A stretch of 64,000 bases of DNA from contig NZ_JAUASX010000011.1 of assembly GCF_030345715.1 (NCBI RefSeq), forward strand, positions 111,565 through 175,564. Direction: 5' to 3'. Of the stretch, positions 40,304 through 51,395 are shown piece by piece (within the stretch, counting starts at the first letter, position 1; every line of letters begins with the position of its first letter). Source of the DNA: Solimonas sp. SE-A11. Lineage in GTDB: Bacteria; Pseudomonadota; Gammaproteobacteria; Nevskiales; Nevskiaceae. The notes under the pieces are model-generated. The model was not told where the DNA came from. It ran no database searches and worked only from the letters and a program-made list of their open reading frames with translations. A program made the translations under genes and the position numbers.

Positions 40304-42484
40304 ATGCTGAAGCGCATTCTCGGAGGCGTGGCGCTGGTCGCCATGCTGGGTATGTCGGGCTGCGGTTCAAGCAAGCCGGTGGACGCCGGGGCCGCCGCAC
40401 CGCGCGGCGCGCCGGTGACGCGCTACGACATGGCCAACGCCTGCTACAGCCTGCAGGCCGTCGAAAGCGGGCGCCATGCCCTGCGCGACGGTGACGGCCG
40501 CTATGCCGCCAGCGCGGACGCCTCCAAGGCCACGCCCTTCTTCATGAAGCCCACCGCCCTGGGCAAGTACCTGCTGTTCTCCGACAACGAGTCGATGATG
40601 GCCGTAGCCGGCACCACGGTCGGCAGCGCGACCCGGCCGGGCGAGTCGGCGGACTGGACCATCGACACCGATGCGGCCGGCGACTTCACCCTGTACTCCT
40701 CCAGCGCCGAGCGCTTCCTGTCGGTGGACGCCGCCAGCGGTGCGCTCACGCTGGCCTCGGCCCCGGCGAAGTTCGACTTCGTCCCGGCGCGCGGCTGCAA
40801 GCCCTTCCCGGAGATCCGCACGGACGCCAGCGGCACCGCCTTTAAGGGCCAGGGCGTGGACCAGCCGGTGCTGGGCTTCGCCGAGGTGCATGCGCACGTC
40901 AGCGCCACCCACTTCCTCGGCGGCGGGCACTACGGCCGTCCCTTCCACCGCTTCGGCGTCACCGAGGCCCTGGGCAACTGCGCCACGCAGCACGGCCCCA
41001 ATGGCGCGCTGGACCTGGTCGGCAACCTGATGGGCGGCGCCGGCAGCCCGCTGGCCACGCACGACACGCAGGGATGGCCCAGCTTCATCGACTGGCCGGC
41101 GCGCGACTCGCTGATGCACGAGGCGATGTACTACAAGTGGATCGAGCGCGCCTGGCTCGCCGGCATGCGCATCATGGTCAACGACCTGGTCGAGAACGAG
41201 GTGCTGTGCCGCCTGCAGTCGCTGGTCAACACCGCCAACGTACTGAACCTGGATATCGGCGACCTGGTGCAGGAAGTCAGCGAGATTCCCTCGCCGCAGT
41301 ACTGCAACGAGATGGAAAGCGCGGTGAAGCAGGTGCAGTTCATGCGCGACCTGGAGGGCTACATCGACGCCCAGGAAGGCGGCCCCGGCAAGGGCTGGTT
41401 CCGCATCGTGACTTCGCCGCAGGAAGCCCGCCACGTGATCAACGAGGGCAAGCTGGCGGTGGTGCTCGGCATCGAGATCTCGCACCTGTTCAACTGCAAG
41501 GTGCTGCAGCCGGGTGGGCTGTTCGAGGTCGCCAGCTGCGACAACGAGGAGATCGACACCCAGCTCAACCGCCTGACCGACCTGGGCGTGCGCCAGATGT
41601 TCCCGCTGCACGAGTTCGACAACGGCCTCGGCGGCAACGGCATCTTCGACGGCCTGATCCTGAACTTCGGCAACTTCCTGGACACCGGCAGCTTCTGGGC
41701 GACCTACGACTGCCCCGAGGACGACTACTTCTACGGTGCCGGCGCGCACATGACCACCTCGCTGCCTGCGCCGCTGGACCCGCTGACCGGCCTGCTGCAC
41801 AACCTGACGCAGGGCCTGCTGCCGCTGTACCCGTCCAAGCCGCAGTGCAATGCGCGCTCGATGACCGAGCTGGGCCACTATGCCTTCGAGCGCATGATGG
41901 ACAAGAAGGTCATCATCGAGGTGGACCATCTCGAGCTGAAGATGAAGAGCGAGCTGCTGGACATGGCCGACCAGCGTTCGCCGGTCTACCCGCTGGTCTC
42001 CACTCACGGCGGCCACGGCGGCATCAGCATGACCCAGGCGCACCGCCTGCTGCAGGGCGGCGGCCTGCTGTATCCCTCCAAGGGCAACGGCCGGCAGTTC
42101 ACCGAGCAGCTCAACAAGCTGCGCCCGCTGAAGGACGACCGCTACCTGTTCGCGATGGGCTACGGCGCCGACACCAACGGCCTGGCCGCGCAGTCGGGCC
42201 CGCGCGGGGCGGACGCCGAGCCGGTGCGCTATCCCTTCACGCTGTTCCGCGGCCCGGGCTGGGGTCCGCAGTTCGCGCGCGTGCAGCCGATCGTGTTCGA
42301 CCAGTCCCAGGTGCCCGAAGGCAACCGCGTCTTCGACATCAATGCCGAGGGCCTGGCGCAGTACGGCATGATCGCCGACTGGGTGGAGGAGGTGCGCCTG
42401 GAGGGCGGCCAGCAGGCGGTCACGGACCTGTACAACTCCGCCGAAGCCTACCTGCAGACCTGGGAGCGCACGGTCAATCGCTAG
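40304..42484 (+). CDS. Large lipoprotein with membrane-dipeptidase (M19)-like domain
   Basis: The 726-residue protein has a lipobox (LGMSGC, Cys20). Residues 40-170 look like a beta-trefoil or fascin-like module (repeating GRY, GKYL, RFLSVD). From about 190 comes a TIM-barrel hydrolase with the metal motif HAHVSAT, a central block EIDTQLNRLTDLGVRQMFPLHE, a VIIEVDHL strand and STHGGHGG, as in peptidase M19 relatives, though longer and with insertions. It is probably an envelope amidohydrolase of unknown substrate. The start at 40304 follows GGGAGAGGG. It stands alone. Confidence 0.72.
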   Translation: MLKRILGGVALVAMLGMSGCGSSKPVDAGAAAPRGAPVTRYDMANACYSLQAVESGRHALRDGDGRYAASADASKATPFFMKPTALGKYLLFSDNESMMAVAGTTVGSATRPGESADWTIDTDAAGDFTLYSSSAERFLSVDAASGALTLASAPAKFDFVPARGCKPFPEIRTDASGTAFKGQGVDQPVLGFAEVHAHVSATHFLGGGHYGRPFHRFGVTEALGNCATQHGPNGALDLVGNLMGGAGSPLATHDTQGWPSFIDWPARDSLMHEAMYYKWIERAWLAGMRIMVNDLVENEVLCRLQSLVNTANVLNLDIGDLVQEVSEIPSPQYCNEMESAVKQVQFMRDLEGYIDAQEGGPGKGWFRIVTSPQEARHVINEGKLAVVLGIEISHLFNCKVLQPGGLFEVASCDNEEIDTQLNRLTDLGVRQMFPLHEFDNGLGGNGIFDGLILNFGNFLDTGSFWATYDCPEDDYFYGAGAHMTTSLPAPLDPLTGLLHNLTQGLLPLYPSKPQCNARSMTELGHYAFERMMDKKVIIEVDHLELKMKSELLDMADQRSPVYPLVSTHGGHGGISMTQAHRLLQGGGLLYPSKGNGRQFTEQLNKLRPLKDDRYLFAMGYGADTNGLAAQSGPRGADAEPVRYPFTLFRGPGWGPQFARVQPIVFDQSQVPEGNRVFDINAEGLAQYGMIADWVEEVRLEGGQQAVTDLYNSAEAYLQTWERTVNR

Positions 42485-42496
42485 GGAACCTCTGAA

Positions 42497-42615
42497 GAAG
42501 TCCGCTCGTGATGAAGTCCTGAGCCTGTCGAAGTATCGAAGCATGGGCGGACTTCCCGCCAGGTCCGTCAATGAGTTGCCGCCCACCTTCGACAAGCTCA
42601 GGGCGAACGGCAACG
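42497..42615. repeat. Dispersed palindromic repeat, family A (two-hairpin copy)
   Basis: The order GAAGTCCGC...CTGAGCCTGTCGAAG...GGGCGGACTTC followed by GTCAATGAGTTGCCG...CTTCGACAAGCTCAGGGC mirrors the copy at 970-1070 over about 110 bases. Confidence 0.8.
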
Positions 42616-42648
42616 AATCACAGACTTCCCAGGCGGCTCCCGACGCAA

Positions 42649-42684
42649 AACGAGAAAGGCCGGCATTCGCCGGCCTTTCTCGTT
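42649..42684. terminator. Bidirectional terminator
   Basis: A perfect 16-bp stem (AACGAGAAAGGCCGGC and its complement) with an ATTC loop lies just beyond the hemH stop and faces the M19-like gene. Confidence 0.9.
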
Positions 42685-42701
42685 GGCGCTCCGCAGTGCC
42701 T

Positions 42702-43772
42702 TCAGTCCTTGCGTCCGATCCGGTCGGCGCGTTCCACGCGCGCCTGCAGTTCCAGCTCGCCCTCCGGCGGATAGTCCCAGCCCTGCAGTTCCCGCTGCAC
42801 CAGCGCCTTCAGTGCTTCGATGTGGGCTGGCTCGTCGTTGAGGGCGGGGATGTAGCGCAGCGCTTCGCCACCGGCCTTGCGGAAGCTCTCGCCGTAGCGC
42901 AGCGCGATCTCCTCCAGGGTCTCCAGGCAGTCGGCGGAGAAGCCGGGGCAGATCACGTCGAGCTTGCGCAGGCCTTTCTTGGCCAGTTGCTGCACGTGCG
43001 GCTCGGTGTAGGGCTGCAGCCAGGGCGTGCGGCCCAGGCGGCTCTGGAAGCTCACCGACCACTGGCCCTCCGCCAGGCCCAGGCGCTCCGCCAGCAGGCG
43101 GGCGGTCTTATGGCAGTGGCAGAAGTAGGGATCGCCGGCCTTGAAGTAGCTCAGCGGGATCGAGTGGAAGGACATCAGCAGGTGCTCGCCGCGGCCCTGT
43201 GCCTGCCAGTGGGTCTCGACGCTCTGCGCCAGCGCGCCGATATAGCCGGCATCGTCGTGGTACTGGTTGACGGTGCGCAGCTCCGGCAGCCAGCGCCAGG
43301 CGCGCAGCAGCTCGAACAGCTTGTCCAGCACCGTGGCCGTGGTGGTGGCCGAGTACTGCGGATACAGCGGCAGCACCACGATGCGGCGCACGTCCTGGCG
43401 GCCCAGTGCGTTGAGCGCATCGGCGATCGACGGATTGCCGTAGCGCATCGCCAGGGCCACCGGCACCTCGGGCCCCAGGGCGGCCTGCAGCGCCGCCTGC
43501 TGGCGCTTGGAGAAGGCCATCAGGGGCGAGCCCTGCGGGGTCCAGACCGACTCGTAGGCGTGCTTCAGCTTCAGCGGCCGCAGCGGCAGGATGAACAGGT
43601 GCAGCACCGGCAGCCAGAACAGGCGGCTGAACTCCACCACGCGACGGTCGCTGAGGAACTCGCGCAGGTAGCGGCGGATCGCGGGTGCCGTCGGCGCGTC
43701 GGGCGTGCCGAGGTTGACCAGCAGGACACCGCGCCGCGGCGTGCGGCTATGGATATGTTCCGGCAGGCTCAT
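42702..43772 (-). CDS. hemH: Ferrochelatase
   Basis: Ferrochelatase inserts Fe(II) into protoporphyrin IX, the last step of heme synthesis. The 356-residue protein has the family's N-terminal GVLLVNLGTPDAPT, the central YPQYSATTTATVLD and the catalytic histidine in SFHSIP, with CPGFSADCLETLEEI near the end. Length is typical of proteobacterial enzymes. It is followed upstream on the same strand by a permease gene 18 bases away, and ends at a terminator. Confidence 0.97.
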   Translation of the reverse strand: MSLPEHIHSRTPRRGVLLVNLGTPDAPTAPAIRRYLREFLSDRRVVEFSRLFWLPVLHLFILPLRPLKLKHAYESVWTPQGSPLMAFSKRQQAALQAALGPEVPVALAMRYGNPSIADALNALGRQDVRRIVVLPLYPQYSATTTATVLDKLFELLRAWRWLPELRTVNQYHDDAGYIGALAQSVETHWQAQGRGEHLLMSFHSIPLSYFKAGDPYFCHCHKTARLLAERLGLAEGQWSVSFQSRLGRTPWLQPYTEPHVQQLAKKGLRKLDVICPGFSADCLETLEEIALRYGESFRKAGGEALRYIPALNDEPAHIEALKALVQRELQGWDYPPEGELELQARVERADRIGRKD

Positions 43773-43790
43773 CGGTAGTGACCGGCGTCC

Positions 43791-45161
43791 TCAGGAGGCT
43801 CGGGCCAGGTGGCTGTGGCTGCGCGAGTACAGGAAGTAGATCGCGATGCCCACCAGCAGCCAGCTGCCGAAGCGCAGCCAGGTCACCAGCGGCAGGCTCA
43901 GCATCAGGTAAACGCAGAAGATGATGCCCAGCGCCGGGATCACCGGGCCGAAGGGAATCTTGAACGGACGCGGCAGGTTCGGCAGGCGCTTGCGCAGCAC
44001 GATCACGCCGGCGCAGACCAGGGCGAAGGCGCCCAGCGTGCCGATGTTGACCAGCTCCGCCAGCTCGTTGATCGGCGTGAAGCCGGCGGTCAGCGCGATG
44101 CCGACGCCACTGATCATGATGATGCGCACCGGCGTCTGGGTCCTGGTGTTCACGGCGGAGAACACCGGCGGCAGCAGGCCGTCGCGCGACATCGCCAGGA
44201 ACACGCGGGTCAGGCCGAAGTACAGCACCAGCATCACGGTGGTGAGGCCGGCGATGGCGCCGGCGGTGACCAGCTTCAGGCCCCAGCCGATGCCGTGGGC
44301 GCGCAGGGCGTCGGCCATCGGCGAGGCGGTGTTGAGGCTGGCGTAGGGCACGATGCCGGTCAGCAGGGCCGAGACGATGATGTACAGCACCGTGCAGACG
44401 GCGAGGCTACCGAGGATGCCGATGGGGATGTCGCGCTGCGGGTTGCGTGCTTCCTCGGCGGCGGTGGAGACCGCGTCGAAGCCGATGTAAGCGAAGAAGA
44501 TCACGGCCGCGCCGGCCATCACCCCATTCCAGCCGAAGGGCATGAACGGGGTCCAGTTGGCGGTGTCGACCTTGCCAGCCGCCACTACGATGAACACCAG
44601 CAGCGTGAACAGCTTCAGGAACACGATGCCCGAATTGAAGCGCGCGCTTTCCTTGACGCCCACGGCCAGCAGTACCGACAGCACCAGCACGATCAGCACC
44701 GCCGGCAGGTTCACCAGGCCGCCATCGGCCGGGGCCTTCATCAGGGTCTCGGGCAGGTTGATGCCGACGATCTCCATGCCGCGGCCGAAGTAGCGCGACC
44801 AGCCTACCGCGACGGTGGCGGTGGCCAGGGCGTACTCCAGCACCAGGTCCCAGCCGATGATCCAGGCGATGAACTCGCCCAGCGAGGCATAGGCATAGCC
44901 GTAGGCGCTGCCGCAGCCGCCGTAGCTGGAGGCCAGTTCGGAGTAGGACAGGGCGGCGAAGGCGCAGGCCAGGCCCGAGACCACGAAGGACAGGATGATC
45001 GCCGGGCCGCTGGTGGTGGCGGCGGTGATGCCGGTCAGCACGAAGATGCCGGTGCCGATGATGCAGCCGATGCCCAGCAGCAGCAGGTCGGTGGCGCTGA
45101 GGCAGCGCTTCAGCTCGGTGTCGGCGGTGGGAACGATGTGCTTGGTTCTGAACAGACTCAT
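43791..45161 (-). CDS. Amino acid permease (APC superfamily, cationic type)
   Basis: This 456-residue transporter has twelve predicted transmembrane helices. The first contains GIGCIIGTGIFVLTG, the helix-breaking motif of APC permeases, and the middle shows FFAYIGFDAVSTAAEEARNPQRD, typical of the CAT/YfnA group that takes up cationic or branched amino acids. I use the ATG at 45161 (MSLFRTKH); an in-frame TTG four codons upstream is less likely. It lies between hemH and the end of the nuo operon, 103 bases from nuoN, and may receive read-through. Confidence 0.92.
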   Translation of the reverse strand: MSLFRTKHIVPTADTELKRCLSATDLLLLGIGCIIGTGIFVLTGITAATTSGPAIILSFVVSGLACAFAALSYSELASSYGGCGSAYGYAYASLGEFIAWIIGWDLVLEYALATATVAVGWSRYFGRGMEIVGINLPETLMKAPADGGLVNLPAVLIVLVLSVLLAVGVKESARFNSGIVFLKLFTLLVFIVVAAGKVDTANWTPFMPFGWNGVMAGAAVIFFAYIGFDAVSTAAEEARNPQRDIPIGILGSLAVCTVLYIIVSALLTGIVPYASLNTASPMADALRAHGIGWGLKLVTAGAIAGLTTVMLVLYFGLTRVFLAMSRDGLLPPVFSAVNTRTQTPVRIIMISGVGIALTAGFTPINELAELVNIGTLGAFALVCAGVIVLRKRLPNLPRPFKIPFGPVIPALGIIFCVYLMLSLPLVTWLRFGSWLLVGIAIYFLYSRSHSHLARAS

Positions 45162-45264
45162 GGAGTTTCCCAACGCAAGTTCCGGGCCGGCGGCCCGCTG
45201 AAGATCAGGGGCCTGCCGGCTCGGTAATGGCCTTGTGGCAGGAGATACGCATGAACGGACGGTA

Positions 45265-46704
45265 CTACGGACGCGCCAGCAGGAACAACGGCTCCGGGTA
45301 GACGCCCATCGCCAGCATCAGCAGCATCGCCAGCAGCAGCATCACGCCGCCGGCCGACTGGGCCCAGCTCATGGACTCGCTGACGCGCTCGTAGCCAGGC
45401 ATCGGCACGAACAGGGCACTGATGACGCGCAGGTAGTAGTAGATGCCGATGGCGCTGCCCAGCACGATGCCGCTGACCAGCAGCCAGAGCTCGGACTCGA
45501 CACCCACGGCGATGGCCACGAACTTGCCGATGAAGCCGGCCGTCAGCGGGATGCCGGCCAGGGACAGCATCATGGCGGTGAAGATCGACACTACGTAGGG
45601 ACGCTGCCAGAACAGGCCCTGGTACTCGGAAAGCTTCTCGCGGTCGCGCTCGCCGGCCGGGCTGGAGACCAGCGCGATCACGCCGAACACGCCCAGCGAG
45701 GTGATCAGGTAGGTCGCCATGTAGACGCCGGCGGCCTCCAGCGAGCGGTCGCCCGGCGCCACCAGCACGATCAGCAGGAAGCCGAAGTGGGCGATGGACG
45801 AGTAGGCCAGCAGGCGCTTGAGGTTGTCTTGGCGCAGGGCCAGCAGGCTGCCGACGATCATCGAGGCCAGGGCCAGGATAGTCAGGGCCTTGACCACCAG
45901 CGGCGAGGGGGCGGCACCGGCGGCGTGGAACAGGCGCAGGGCGGCAGCCAGCACGCCGGCCTTGACCACGGTGGCCAGGTAGGCCGTCACCGGGGCCGGA
46001 GCGGCCTCGTAGACGTCCGGGGTCCACTGGTGGAAGGGCACGATCGACAGCTTGAAGGCCAGGCCGGCCAGGAGCATCGCCGCGCCCGCCAGCACCAGTG
46101 GCTGGCCGACGTTGGCGTTGACCAGGATCGTGGCCAGCGACTTCAGGTCCAGCGCGCCGGTGTCGGCGTAGATCAGGGCCAGGCCGAACAGCAGGGTGGC
46201 GGAGGCGCCGGCCGACAGCACCAGGTACTTGGCACCGCCCTCGACCGCGCGGCGGTCGGTGGTGGCGTAGGCCACGCCCGCCACCATCGGCAGGCTCAGC
46301 AGTTCCAGGCCGAGCAGCAGCGTGGCGGCATGGTTGGCGCAGGCCAGGGTCAGGCCACCGAGCGCGCCGAGCAGGATCAGCAGGTAGATCTCTTCGCGGT
46401 CGCCTTTGTTGTAGCCCTCGAAGTAAGCGTGGCACAGCGTCATCACGCCCAGGGTGGCCACCAGCACCAGCGCCATGTAGAAGCTCGCCAGCCCGTCCAT
46501 CACCATCAGCGGGGTGACCTGCACCGGGCCGGCGTCGGCCAGCCAGGTCGGCAGCAGCGACAGCAGGGTCAGGTTGAGGCCGACCACCGACAGGAAGGCG
46601 GTGATGCGATGGTGGCGGCGGACCGAGATCGCCAGCATCACTACCACGATGGTGGCGGTGAGGACGAGGAAGGGCAGCAGCGCGATGATTTGTTGGGAGG
46701 TCAT
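45265..46704 (-). CDS. nuoN: NADH-quinone oxidoreductase subunit N
   Basis: NuoN is one of the three antiporter-like membrane subunits of respiratory complex I and forms part of the proton path. The 479-residue protein has about fourteen hydrophobic helices, the SIAHFGFLL helix and the discontinuous helix segment PFHQWTPDVYEAAP with the conserved lysine in helix AFKLSIVPFH. It is the last gene of the operon, overlapping nuoM by four bases. Confidence 0.97.
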   Translation of the reverse strand: MTSQQIIALLPFLVLTATIVVVMLAISVRRHHRITAFLSVVGLNLTLLSLLPTWLADAGPVQVTPLMVMDGLASFYMALVLVATLGVMTLCHAYFEGYNKGDREEIYLLILLGALGGLTLACANHAATLLLGLELLSLPMVAGVAYATTDRRAVEGGAKYLVLSAGASATLLFGLALIYADTGALDLKSLATILVNANVGQPLVLAGAAMLLAGLAFKLSIVPFHQWTPDVYEAAPAPVTAYLATVVKAGVLAAALRLFHAAGAAPSPLVVKALTILALASMIVGSLLALRQDNLKRLLAYSSIAHFGFLLIVLVAPGDRSLEAAGVYMATYLITSLGVFGVIALVSSPAGERDREKLSEYQGLFWQRPYVVSIFTAMMLSLAGIPLTAGFIGKFVAIAVGVESELWLLVSGIVLGSAIGIYYYLRVISALFVPMPGYERVSESMSWAQSAGGVMLLLAMLLMLAMGVYPEPLFLLARP

Positions 46705-48245
46705 GGCGTGGTCGCTCCGCTGGCGGCGGCGCCGGAGTAGATGTGGTGCACCGCCTGCACGGGCGCGTGCGCGGCGTCGATCACCGGCTGCGGGTAGAGG
46801 CCCAGGCCGAGCATCAGCAGCATCAGCACCAGCATCATCGCCAGCTCACGGTGGTTCAGGTCTTCCAGCTTGCCTTCCTCGCGCGGCGCGCCGTGGAAAG
46901 CCCGCTGCACGACGATCAGCGAGTACACCGCCGCCAGGATCAGGCCCGACGAGGCCAGGATGGCGATCAGCGGCGCCACCGTGAACGTGCCCATCAGGAT
47001 CAGGATCTCGCCGACGAAGTTGCCCAGACCCGGCAGGCCCAGCGAGGCGGCCGAGAAGAACAGCATGATCGGCGGCAGGTAGGGGAATCGGGCCCATAGG
47101 CCGCCCATCTGGCGCAGGTCGCGGGTATGCAGGCGCTCGTACAGCTCGCCGCAGAGGATGAACAGGGCACCCGCCGACAGGCCGTGGGCGATCATCTGCA
47201 CCACCACGCCCTGCAGGGCCTGCTCGGTGCCGGCGTAGATGCCGATGATGACGAAGCCCATGTGCGAGACGCTGGTGTAGGCGATCAGGCGCTTGATGTC
47301 GGTCTGCGAGAAGGCCACCACCGCGCCGTAGACCACGGTGAACACGCCCAGCCACATGGCGATGGGGGCGAACTCGCGCGAGGCCTCGGGGAAGAACGGG
47401 ATGCCGAAACGCAGCAGGCCGTAGGCCGCGGTCTTCAGCAGGATGCCCGCCAGGTCCACCGAGCCGGCCGTGGGCGCCTGCGAGTGTGCGTCCGGCAGCC
47501 AGGTATGCAGCGGTACCAGCGGCGTCTTCACGGCGAAGGCGATGAAGAAGCCGAGCATCAGCAGCCAGGCGATCTCCTTGCTCATCGGCGTATTGAGCAG
47601 ATCGTGGTAGTCGAAGCTGATCACGCCGGTCGCCTTGTGGTGCAGGAACACCATGGCCAGGATCGCCAGCAGCATCAGGAAGCCGGAGGCCTGGGTGAAG
47701 ATGAAGAACTTCACGGCCGCGTAGACCCGACCCTTGCCGCCGGGGATGTTGTGCCCCCAGAGCGCGATCAGGAAGAACATCGGCACCAGCATCATTTCCC
47801 AGAAGAAGAAGAACAGGAACATGTCCAGCGCCAGGAACACGCCGACCACGCCGCCCAGGTTCCACAGCAGGTTCAGGTGGAAAAAGCCGACGTATTTGTC
47901 GATCTCACGCCAGGAGCAGATGACGGCCATCAGGCCCAGCAGGTTGGTCAGCACCACCAGCAGCAGGGACAGGCCGTCCATGCCCAGGTGCAGGCTGATG
48001 CCCAGGCTGGGAATCCAGGCGGCGCGGAACTCGACGCTCCACTGCGGCGCGGCGCCGGCCACGGCCTGGAAGCCGGTGCCGGTGATGGAGAAGTCGCCGG
48101 TGGCCCAGAGCCACAGCGAGATCACCAGCGAGGTCAGCATGGTGAAGAAAGCGATCCAGCGAGGGACGCCGAGCGACCAGCGCTCGGACTGCCAGCTCAA
48201 CAGGCCGCCGATGAAGGGGATGAGAATCAGCCAGACCAGAACCAT
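46701..48245 (-). CDS. nuoM: NADH-quinone oxidoreductase subunit M
   Basis: The 514-residue NuoM is an antiporter-like proton-translocating subunit. Landmarks are the helix WEMMLVPMFFLIALWG with the conserved glutamate, VKTPLVPLHTWLPDAHSQAP and YTSVSHMGFVIIG. It lies 23 bases downstream of nuoL and overlaps nuoN by four bases. Confidence 0.97.
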   Translation of the reverse strand: MVLVWLILIPFIGGLLSWQSERWSLGVPRWIAFFTMLTSLVISLWLWATGDFSITGTGFQAVAGAAPQWSVEFRAAWIPSLGISLHLGMDGLSLLLVVLTNLLGLMAVICSWREIDKYVGFFHLNLLWNLGGVVGVFLALDMFLFFFFWEMMLVPMFFLIALWGHNIPGGKGRVYAAVKFFIFTQASGFLMLLAILAMVFLHHKATGVISFDYHDLLNTPMSKEIAWLLMLGFFIAFAVKTPLVPLHTWLPDAHSQAPTAGSVDLAGILLKTAAYGLLRFGIPFFPEASREFAPIAMWLGVFTVVYGAVVAFSQTDIKRLIAYTSVSHMGFVIIGIYAGTEQALQGVVVQMIAHGLSAGALFILCGELYERLHTRDLRQMGGLWARFPYLPPIMLFFSAASLGLPGLGNFVGEILILMGTFTVAPLIAILASSGLILAAVYSLIVVQRAFHGAPREEGKLEDLNHRELAMMLVLMLLMLGLGLYPQPVIDAAHAPVQAVHHIYSGAAASGATTP

Positions 48246-48268
48246 TGTGATCGTTCCCTATGTCCGGA

Positions 48269-50125
<1,857 letters not shown>

Positions 50126-50129
50126 CCTT

Positions 50130-50444
50130 TTAACCCTTCATCTGGCTGGCGGCGTCGATGTCCAGCGTGCCGAAGCGCTTGTACAGCTGGATCACCAGGG
50201 CCAGGCCGACGCAGGCCTCGGCCGCGGCCAGCGTCAGCACCAGGATGAACATCACCTGGCCGTCGGGCTGCATCCAGCGGCTGCCGGCGGTGATGAAGGC
50301 GAGGCCAGTGGCATTCATCATCACTTCGATCGACATCAGCATGAAGATGATGTTGCGGCGCAGGACCAGGCCGCAGAGGCCCATCGCGAACAGGATCGCG
50401 GCGAGGAGGAGCGCGTGCTCCATGGGAATGGAGTGGGGCGTCAT
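50130..50444 (-). CDS. nuoK: NADH-quinone oxidoreductase subunit K
   Basis: The 104-residue protein has three transmembrane helices with the conserved glutamates in MSIEVMMNA and [11 protein letters not shown] that are needed for proton transfer. The start codon overlaps the nuoJ stop by four bases (ATGA). Length and sequence are typical. Confidence 0.97.
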   Translation of the reverse strand: MTPHSIPMEHALLLAAILFAMGLCGLVLRRNIIFMLMSIEVMMNATGLAFITAGSRWMQPDGQVMFILVLTLAAAEACVGLALVIQLYKRFGTLDIDAASQMKG

Positions 50445-50935
50445 TGTTCGGACTTGCCCAGGTGGTAGGCGGCGACCAGACCGGCCATCAGCAGCATCGA
50501 GGCCAGTTCCACCGCCAGCAGGTAGGGACCGTAGAGGGCGATGCCGACGGCCTTGGCATCCACCGTCTTCAGGCCTGCGGGGGTGAGGCTGGTGTCCGGC
50601 ATGATCACGCGGCCGAGCATGAACAGCAGGACGGCGGCCAGGATCGCGGGGCCGGCCGCCGCCACGGGCGACAGCCAGATGCGCTCCTGCTCGGTGGTGC
50701 GGCGGCCCAGGTTGAGCATCATCACCACGAACACGAACAGCACCAGGATGGCGCCGGCGTAGACGATCACCTGCAGCACGCCGGCGAACGGCGCGCCCAG
50801 CGTGAAGAAGGTGGTGGCCACGGCCAGCAGCGACAGCACCAGGTAGAGCAGGGCATGCACCGGGTTCGGACTGGTCACGACCAGGGCGGTCGAGAGCAGT
50901 GCGATGGCGGCGGCGGTGTAGAAGAGCAATTCCAT
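50441..50935 (-). CDS. nuoJ: NADH-quinone oxidoreductase subunit J
   Basis: The 164-residue subunit has five helices and the recognisable [22 protein letters not shown] region (here [15 protein letters not shown]). Its start lies 460 bases beyond the nuoI stop, unlike all other junctions of the operon, because an inverted-repeat element sits between them. Confidence 0.97.
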   Translation of the reverse strand: MELLFYTAAAIALLSTALVVTSPNPVHALLYLVLSLLAVATTFFTLGAPFAGVLQVIVYAGAILVLFVFVVMMLNLGRRTTEQERIWLSPVAAAGPAILAAVLLFMLGRVIMPDTSLTPAGLKTVDAKAVGIALYGPYLLAVELASMLLMAGLVAAYHLGKSEQ

Positions 50936-50963
50936 TTTGGGAGATCGTCGTTCTAGATAGTGG

Positions 50964-51378
50964 ATAGTAGTTGGTAGATAGTAGTTGGAGGCTTTACTTC
51001 AACGAATTCATCAGGGCGTTCAACAGCCGCGCCACTTCCGTGGCCTGTTCCCGGACCCCATCCGCCCTTGCAGTACTCACGTAGCCTAGTTCCACTGTCA
51101 ACCTCAACTGCGTTTGCAACTCATACAGCGATCCTCTGGCATGCCCGAGGTGGTTTCTGAATTCACCTGAACTGGCTTTGCCTTGTCCTTCCGCGATGTT
51201 GCTTGGCACTGAGACCGCGCAACGTCGCAACTGCGAAATCAGACCAAACCGCTCATCGTCGGGCAGGCATTTGGCGAGCAAGTAGACCTCCCTTGTCAGC
51301 GCCATCGCCTTCTGCCAAACCACCAAGTCCTCGTACAAAGCGGCCATTGGCGTTTCTCTACTATCTACAAACTACTAT
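50964..51378. mobile_element. Inverted-repeat element carrying an IVS-type protein, inside the nuo operon
   Basis: Near-perfect 21-bp inverted repeats (50964-50984 and 51358-51378, 20 of 21 bases) made of iterated GATAGTAG-like units enclose a single gene for a 23S-rRNA-intervening-sequence-type protein. The AT-rich ends contrast with the GC-rich surroundings. The element fits exactly into the nuoI-nuoJ gap and leaves both genes intact. In the nuo mRNA the ends would form a long stem, as in 23S rRNA intervening sequences. Confidence 0.65.
50994..51347 (-). CDS. Four-helix bundle protein (S23/23S rRNA intervening-sequence protein family)
   Basis: The 117-residue protein has the family signature: DLVVWQKAMALTREVYLL at the start, then QLRRCAVSVPSNIAEGQGK and the helix ARGSLYELQTQL. 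Proteins of this group are encoded in intervening sequences of bacterial 23S rRNA genes and also in scattered copies elsewhere; their function is unknown, and the fold resembles Avd of diversity-generating retroelements. Here it is read in the same direction as the nuo genes and is enclosed by the inverted repeats of the element at 50964-51378. Confidence 0.92.
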   Translation of the reverse strand: MAALYEDLVVWQKAMALTREVYLLAKCLPDDERFGLISQLRRCAVSVPSNIAEGQGKASSGEFRNHLGHARGSLYELQTQLRLTVELGYVSTARADGVREQATEVARLLNALMNSLK

Positions 51379-51395
51379 CTACTATCCGGCGCTGC

